Notes under the pieces: model-generated | Database searches by the model: none | What the model was told of the DNA's origin: nothing | What the model saw: the letters and a program-made list of their open reading frames with translations, nothing else | Source of the DNA: Kibdelosporangium aridum | Lineage (GTDB): Bacteria; Actinomycetota; Actinomycetes; Mycobacteriales; Pseudonocardiaceae | Assembly (NCBI RefSeq): GCF_900176515.1 | Contig: NZ_FWXV01000010.1 | Location: 186,001-250,000 of the forward strand | Length of the DNA: 64,000 nucleotides | Direction of reading: 5' to 3' | Shown: one piece after another, positions 59,517-64,000 of the stretch | Layout: every line of letters begins with the position of its first letter | Numbering within the stretch: the first letter of the stretch is position 1 | Translations under genes and position numbers: made by a program

Positions 59517-60785
59517 GTGACGACAAAGGTGGCGGAGCGTGCTGGTCGCCGATGGGCGATTTCCCTTGCCTGGAGCGCAGTCCTGCTGGACGGATTCGAT
59601 CTGGTCGTACTCGGCACGGTCCTTCCAGTCCTGCTGGACACCAAGGAATGGGGCCTGAATCCGGCCAGTGCCACGGCCGTGTCCACATTCGGCTTGGTGG
59701 GTATGACAATCGGCGCGCTGACCATTGGCGCACTCACTGACGTCATCGGCAGGCGTAAGGCATTGGTGTTGTCAGTCACCAGTTTCTCGGTGCTCACGCT
59801 GCTCTGCGCTTTCGCCCCATCGGTTTTCATGTTCGGCCTGTTTCGTTTCCTGGCCGGGATCGGCCTTGGCGGTTGCCTGCCGACGGCGATCGCGATCGTC
59901 AACGAACACGCGCGCAGCGGCAAAGCAGGCAGCGCAACCACAACTGTGATGACGGGCTATCACGTCGGCGCTGTTCTCACCGCATTGCTCGGCATTCTGG
60001 TGATCCCGGACCTCGGCTGGCGCGCGATGTTCATCATCGGCGCGGCGCCCGCGGTCGTCCTGGTCCCACTGATGATCAAGTACCTGCCCGAGTCCGCGAC
60101 ACTCACCCGCGAGCGCACGGCATTCGGCACGATCACGTCGCTGTTCCAAGGCAAGTACCTCCGCTCGACACTCGCGTTCTGTGTGGCGTCTTTCATGGGC
60201 CTGCTGCTGGTGTACGGCTTGAACACGTGGTTGCCGCAGATCATGCGGTCCGCCGGATACGAACTCGGCGCGGCGTTGGCGTTGTTGCTGACGCTCAACG
60301 TGGGCGCCGTGGTCGGCCTGCTCGTCGCCGGTGCCGTCGCGGACCGGGCGGGAGTCCGGCGTCCCACCATCCTGTGGTTCATCTGCGCGGCCGTTTTCCT
60401 CGCTGTGCTGAGCGTGAAGATGCCGCAGTTCGGTGCGTACGTCGCGGTGTTCATCACTGGGTGTTTCGTGTTCAGCGCGCAGGTTCTGGTGTACGCCTAC
60501 ATTGGACGGACCTATGTGGACGACAACCGGGCCACGGCACTGGGCCTGGCCGCGGGCATCGGCCGCCTCGGCGCGATCAGCGGGCCGATCGTAGGCGGCG
60601 CCCTGCTCGACGCCGGTGTCGCGTACCCGTGGGGTTTCTACGTGTTCGCGCTGGTCGGAGCGTTCGGCGCGATTGCCGTGACGCTGGCCAAGTCAACGGC
60701 GGCGAAACTCACGAGCCAGCAGCCAAGCCAGGTAGAGCCCGCCGATGACCGCGGTGGCGATACCAACCGGCAGCTGGGTGTCTGA
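59517..60785 (+). CDS. MFS transporter of the aromatic acid:H+ symporter (AAHS) type
   Basis: 422 residues from GTG 59517, 12 helices expected. The AAHS signature DGFDLVVLGTVLPVLL is in helix 1, with GALTDVIGRRKAL in loop 2-3. It probably imports an aromatic acid, consistent with the nearby dienelactone hydrolase and CMD-family genes. The last 31 codons are antisense to the end of the siderophore permease gene (93-base overlap), which is unusually long. Confidence 0.88.
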   Translation: MTTKVAERAGRRWAISLAWSAVLLDGFDLVVLGTVLPVLLDTKEWGLNPASATAVSTFGLVGMTIGALTIGALTDVIGRRKALVLSVTSFSVLTLLCAFAPSVFMFGLFRFLAGIGLGGCLPTAIAIVNEHARSGKAGSATTTVMTGYHVGAVLTALLGILVIPDLGWRAMFIIGAAPAVVLVPLMIKYLPESATLTRERTAFGTITSLFQGKYLRSTLAFCVASFMGLLLVYGLNTWLPQIMRSAGYELGAALALLLTLNVGAVVGLLVAGAVADRAGVRRPTILWFICAAVFLAVLSVKMPQFGAYVAVFITGCFVFSAQVLVYAYIGRTYVDDNRATALGLAAGIGRLGAISGPIVGGALLDAGVAYPWGFYVFALVGAFGAIAVTLAKSTAAKLTSQQPSQVEPADDRGGDTNRQLGV

Positions 60786-61736
60786 AAACAGCTTCTGCAC
60801 AACGAAATCGCTGGTCATCAACAGCAGCGCACCCATCGCCCCCGCGGCGATGGGCCCGGCGGAGGGCGTACCGGCCAACCGTTTGGCGATCTGCGGTGCG
60901 GCCAACGCCACGAACGCGATCGGCCCGGCGGCGGCCGTGCCGACCGCGGCGAGGGCGACGCTCACCATGACCAGCACCAGCCGGGTGCTTTCGACGCGGA
61001 CACCCAGCGCCTTGGCGGCGTCGTCGCCCATCTGCAAGATCGAGAGCCGGTGGCTGAAGAACACCGCGAACGGCAGCAACGCGACCATGGCCCACGCGAC
61101 CGGTTCGACGTGCTCCCATCCGCGCCCGTTCAACCCGCCGACCTGCCACGCCGCGGCGGCGAGCGCGTCCTGCAACGACGCGTGCGTGATCAAGTACTCG
61201 TTGGCGGCGAACAACATCGCGCTGATGCCGATGCCTATCAGCACCAGCCGGAAGCCCTGCACACCGCGCCGGTACGCGAGCAGGTAGATCAGGATCGACG
61301 TGACGATCCCGCCGGCGAGCGCACCGCCCGCGGTGAGCATCATCCCGCCGTCGGTCAGCACGATCACCGAGAGCGCGCCGGTGGCCGAGCCCGCGGTGAA
61401 CCCGATGATGTCCGGGCTGCCCAACGGATTGTCGGTGAGCCGCTGCATGATCGCGCCGCTGATCCCGAAGGCGGCGCCGACCAGCAGCCCCGCCAGCAAC
61501 CGGGGCAGTCGCAGTTCCATCACGATGAAGTCGGCACCGGGCGGGCCCTGGCCGAGCACGGTGTCCACCACTTCCGGCACGGTCAGCGGGTAGTCACCGG
61601 TGGTCATGCTCAGGAAACCGAGCCCGATGATCGCCGCGGTCATGATCAGGCACGTCACCGTGGCGCGGATGTCCAGCCGCAACGACAGCCGCGAGATCCG
61701 GATCGGGCGGCCGCGGACCGCCGTGTTGACGCTCAC
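60693..61736 (-). CDS. FecCD-family iron-siderophore permease (second subunit)
   Basis: 347 residues from GTG 61736, which overlaps the upstream permease stop (GTGA). It has about ten helices with FecCD motifs MELRLPRLLAGLLVGAAFGISG, NPLGSPDIIGFTAGSATG and the C-terminal LPVGIATAVIGGLYLAWLL. It forms the membrane channel with the next subunit; the ATPase gene is not in the window. Confidence 0.93.
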   Translation of the reverse strand: MSVNTAVRGRPIRISRLSLRLDIRATVTCLIMTAAIIGLGFLSMTTGDYPLTVPEVVDTVLGQGPPGADFIVMELRLPRLLAGLLVGAAFGISGAIMQRLTDNPLGSPDIIGFTAGSATGALSVIVLTDGGMMLTAGGALAGGIVTSILIYLLAYRRGVQGFRLVLIGIGISAMLFAANEYLITHASLQDALAAAAWQVGGLNGRGWEHVEPVAWAMVALLPFAVFFSHRLSILQMGDDAAKALGVRVESTRLVLVMVSVALAAVGTAAAGPIAFVALAAPQIAKRLAGTPSAGPIAAGAMGALLLMTSDFVVQKLFSDTQLPVGIATAVIGGLYLAWLLAREFRRR

Positions 61737-62752
61737 AGCTTGGTCACCCGGCGGCGCCGGCACAGCCAGATGAACACCGGTGCGCCGATGAACGCGGTCA
61801 CGACGCCCACTTGCAACTCCGAAGGTTGGTTGATCACACGACCGAGCACGTCCGATCCGATCACCAGGATCGGCGCGATCAGCACGGTGTACGGCAGGAT
61901 CCAGCGTTGGTCGGGGCCGGTGATCAACCGCACCACATAGGGCACCGCCAGCCCGACGAACGTGATCGGACCGGCAGCCGCGACCGCGGCGCCGCACAAC
62001 AACGTCACGGCGAGGACACCGACCACCCTGGTGCGTCCGATGTGGGCGCCGAGAGCCGTCGCCGTCTGGTCACCGAGCGCCAACGCGTTCAACGAACGGG
62101 CCAACAGCAGCGCCAGGACGATGCCGACCACAAAGAACGGCAGCAACTGCGTGACGGTGTCCATCTGCCTGCCGCTGAGCGATCCCACGTTCCAGAACCG
62201 GAACTGGTTGAACGTCAGGGGGTCCATCAGGATGAACACGCGGACCAGCGCGTACAACACCGCGCTGACCGCGGCACCGGCCATGATCAGACGGTCCGGC
62301 GTCGGCCCGCTGCGCCCGGTCGCGCCCAGTAGGTAGACGATCACGGTCGCGGCTCCCGCACCGAGGAACGCGAACCAGACGTATCCCGACACCGAGCCCA
62401 CGCCGAACACGCTGATCCCGACGACCACCGCGAAGGATCCACCCGCGTTCACCCCGAGCAGGCCGGGTTCGGCCAGCGGATTGCGTGACAACGCCTGCAT
62501 CAGCGCTCCGGACAAGCCCAATGCGATCCCGACCAGTAAGCCGAGCAGGGTCCGCGGGATCCGGACGGAGTGGATGATCACCGCGTCGCGGGACCCGTCG
62601 TTGTGCCACAGCACGTTCCAGGTCTCGGCGAACGGGATGTCCTTGGATCCGAACCAGATGCTCAGTGCGCAGACGACAAGCAGCGCCGCGAGGCCGACCA
62701 CCAAGCCAAGGGCCCGCCCGGCGCGATGCGCCGTTTTGGCGCGCTCTGTCAC
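61733..62752 (-). CDS. FecCD-family iron-siderophore permease (first subunit)
   Basis: 339 residues from GTG 62752. An in-frame ATG at 62839 would put the iron box inside the coding sequence, so the later start is preferred. Motifs are RIPRTLLGLLVGIALGLSG, NPLAEPGLLGVNAGGSFAV and ELQVGVVTAFIGAPVFIWL. It is divergent from the siderophore-binding lipoprotein and controlled by the shared iron box. Confidence 0.92.
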   Translation of the reverse strand: MTERAKTAHRAGRALGLVVGLAALLVVCALSIWFGSKDIPFAETWNVLWHNDGSRDAVIIHSVRIPRTLLGLLVGIALGLSGALMQALSRNPLAEPGLLGVNAGGSFAVVVGISVFGVGSVSGYVWFAFLGAGAATVIVYLLGATGRSGPTPDRLIMAGAAVSAVLYALVRVFILMDPLTFNQFRFWNVGSLSGRQMDTVTQLLPFFVVGIVLALLLARSLNALALGDQTATALGAHIGRTRVVGVLAVTLLCGAAVAAAGPITFVGLAVPYVVRLITGPDQRWILPYTVLIAPILVIGSDVLGRVINQPSELQVGVVTAFIGAPVFIWLCRRRRVTKL

Positions 62753-62794
62753 GCCTGCCACACACCACCACCAGTGTTCCTGGATGCCGATAGT

Positions 62795-62813
62795 TGAGGT
62801 TAGGCTAACCGAA
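62795..62813. promoter_or_regulatory. Iron box (IdeR/DmdR/DtxR operator)
   Basis: TGAGGTTAGGCTAACCGAA matches the 19-base consensus TTAGGTTAGGCTAACCTAA at 17 positions. It is located between the divergent permease operon and the binding-protein gene, so iron repression of both is expected. Confidence 0.9.
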
Positions 62814-62875
62814 GTCTTCGGACCAGTGGACACCGGCACGAGGAGTCGGGGCGTTCCGACCTGAAGGGCGTATAG

Positions 62876-63859
62876 ATGATTCGTTACCTGTTAGCCGCCA
62901 GCCTGCTGCTGCTCACCGCGTGTGGGTCCGGCTCCAACACCCCGGCAGCACCCCAGTCCGCCACGGGCGACGCCGCGGCCTTCCCCGTGACCATCCCGCA
63001 CAAGTTCGGCAGCACGACGATCAACGCCGAGCCCAAGCGGGTCGTCGTGGTCGGTGTGACCGAACAGGACCCCCTGCTGGCCCTGGGTGTCGTCCCGGTC
63101 GGAGTGACCGACTGGCTCAAGAAGTACCCCGGCGCGATCAACCCGTGGGCCAAGGACAAGCTCAACGGCGCTCCGCTGCCCACCGTGCTGACCGATGAGA
63201 ACGGCCCGCAGTACGAGAAGATCGCGTCGCTTCGGCCGGATGTGATCATCGGCCTGTACGCCGGGTTGACCCAGGAGTCGTACGACAAGCTCTCCAAGAT
63301 CGCCCCGACGGTGGCGCAGCCCAAGGAGTACAACGACTACGGCATCCCGTGGCAGGAGTCCACGAAGACGCTCGGCAAGATCGTCGGCAAGGCCGCGCAG
63401 GCGGACAAGCTGGTCGCCGACGTCGAGGCGAAGATCGCCAAGACCCGTCAGGACAACCCGAAGTTCGCCAACGCCACCGGCCTGGTCGCGACGCTGTGGG
63501 AGGGCTACTTCGTCTACGGATCGCAGGACCCGCGTTCGCGGCTGCTGACGTCGCTGGGCTTCAAACTGCCGGAGAAGCTCGACGAGGTGATCGGCGACAA
63601 GTTCGGCGCGTCGATCAGCAAGGAGCGGGTGGACCTGCTCGACCAGAGCGTGATCATCTGGCTTGCGGTCCCCAAGGAGGCCAGGACCACCCTGGACAAC
63701 GATCCGCTGTACGCCTCGCTGAAGGTGGCCAAGGAAAAGCGCGACATCATCCTCGACGAGACGACCGACATGGGCAACGCCGCGTCGTTCATCTCGGTGC
63801 TGAGCCTGCCGATGCTGCTGGACAACCTCGGACCGCAGCTGGCACAGATGGTCAAGTGA
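62876..63859 (+). CDS. Iron-siderophore ABC transporter substrate-binding lipoprotein
   Basis: 327 residues. The lipoprotein signal LLAASLLLLTAC is at the start. The FepB/FhuD-type fold shows PKRVVVVGVTEQDPLLALG, EKIASLRPDVIIGLYAG and a conserved C-terminal region. A GAAGGG site precedes the ATG. It delivers ferric siderophore to the FecCD permeases encoded divergently. Confidence 0.94.
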   Translation: MIRYLLAASLLLLTACGSGSNTPAAPQSATGDAAAFPVTIPHKFGSTTINAEPKRVVVVGVTEQDPLLALGVVPVGVTDWLKKYPGAINPWAKDKLNGAPLPTVLTDENGPQYEKIASLRPDVIIGLYAGLTQESYDKLSKIAPTVAQPKEYNDYGIPWQESTKTLGKIVGKAAQADKLVADVEAKIAKTRQDNPKFANATGLVATLWEGYFVYGSQDPRSRLLTSLGFKLPEKLDEVIGDKFGASISKERVDLLDQSVIIWLAVPKEARTTLDNDPLYASLKVAKEKRDIILDETTDMGNAASFISVLSLPMLLDNLGPQLAQMVK

Positions 63860-63874
63860 CCTGATCGGAACGAA

Positions 63875-63906
63875 ATGGGGCCTGTCACCGCGGTGACAGG
63901 CCCCAT
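63875..63906. terminator. Perfect 32-bp palindromic terminator
   Basis: A 16-base arm (63875-63890, ATGGGGCCTGTCACCG) is followed directly by its exact complement (63891-63906). It separates the binding-protein gene from a convergent gene at the window edge. Confidence 0.85.
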
Positions 63907-63918
63907 TCGCATGCTGAC

Positions 63919-64000
63919 TCACAAGTTGCTGACCAGTGCTCGCAGGATCACCGCGGCGACGAAGACCACGGTGAACGCGAGGTCGATGGACACCGAGCCG
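63919..64000 (-). CDS. C-terminal end of a membrane protein (5' part outside window)
   Basis: The minus strand is open from the window edge to TGA at 63919-63921 and encodes a hydrophobic stretch (IDLAFTVVFVAAVILRALV) ending SNL. This fits the last membrane helix of a protein convergent with the siderophore-binding gene. Only 26 residues are visible, so no family can be named. Confidence 0.45.
   Translation of the reverse strand, partial: GSVSIDLAFTVVFVAAVILRALVSNL

Noticed and set aside
62753..62839. Extended N terminus of the first FecCD permease from ATG 62839
   Set aside because: It would place the iron box inside the coding sequence and adds a non-conserved stretch; GTG 62752 gives the normal family start.

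Overview
The window is high-G+C actinobacterial DNA, most likely from a soil actinomycete of the Pseudonocardiales type (an inference from style only). The signs are GTG starts, dense ATGA/GTGA gene overlaps, Lsr2, an ECF sigma factor with a zinc anti-sigma factor, Tat substrates, an IdeR/DmdR-type iron box and many two-component systems. I see no rRNA, tRNA, CRISPR array or insertion sequence. It reads as chromosomal core and catabolic DNA with many regulators.

Layout. 1-2109: end of an ABC-2 permease followed by a NarL-type kinase/regulator pair. 2240-6236 (minus): a four-gene redox operon (DUF4142 membrane protein, haem-b type membrane protein, 3Fe-4S type ferredoxin, FAD ferredoxin reductase with a long repetitive Pro-rich tail). 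It sits beside an ECF sigma/anti-sigma pair (6484-7756), and an ECF-like promoter for the redox operon lies in the gap. 7809-11708: a coupled operon MoxR, VWA, kinase, regulator. 11753-17855: phosphatase, MFS exporter with divergent XRE regulator, LysR regulator, threonine catabolism (tdh-kbl). 17965-21955: a Tat-exported beta-propeller amidohydrolase, then an orphan response regulator preceded by a 25-codon leader ORF. 22181-28612: lipoamide dehydrogenase, a giant protein with three P-loop modules, and a diguanylate cyclase. 28732-28866: a 44-residue gene built from GNEW repeats, with its own ribosome binding site and terminator.

29202-38229 is the phenylacetate (paa) locus: paaZABCDE on the minus strand, an enoyl-CoA hydratase, a thiolase, a PaaI-type thioesterase and a TetR regulator, with two similar operators. 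38302-40229: Lsr2 and a Tat-exported GH28 enzyme. 40429-43606: a cobalt/nickel ECF transporter (cbiMNQO) with a phosphatase. 43962-50429 (minus): a hydroxyproline catabolic cluster (epimerase, DapA-type deaminase, three redox components, XRE-cupin regulator), plus a periplasmic binding lipoprotein. 50858-53014: a divergent methionyl-tRNA synthetase and a P-loop protein. 53061-60785: penicillin-acylase family enzyme, CGNR regulator, SnoaL/SRPBCC pair, dienelactone hydrolase with a CMD-family protein, beta-helix lipoprotein, aromatic-acid MFS transporter. 60693-63859: iron-siderophore uptake controlled by an iron box.

The most novel-looking items are the GNEW-repeat microprotein, the putative trans-membrane electron-transfer operon with its matching ECF promoter, the three-P-loop AAA protein next to an imperfect direct repeat, and the MetRS paralogue. 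Functions come from recognised motifs and gene order; no database search was run.
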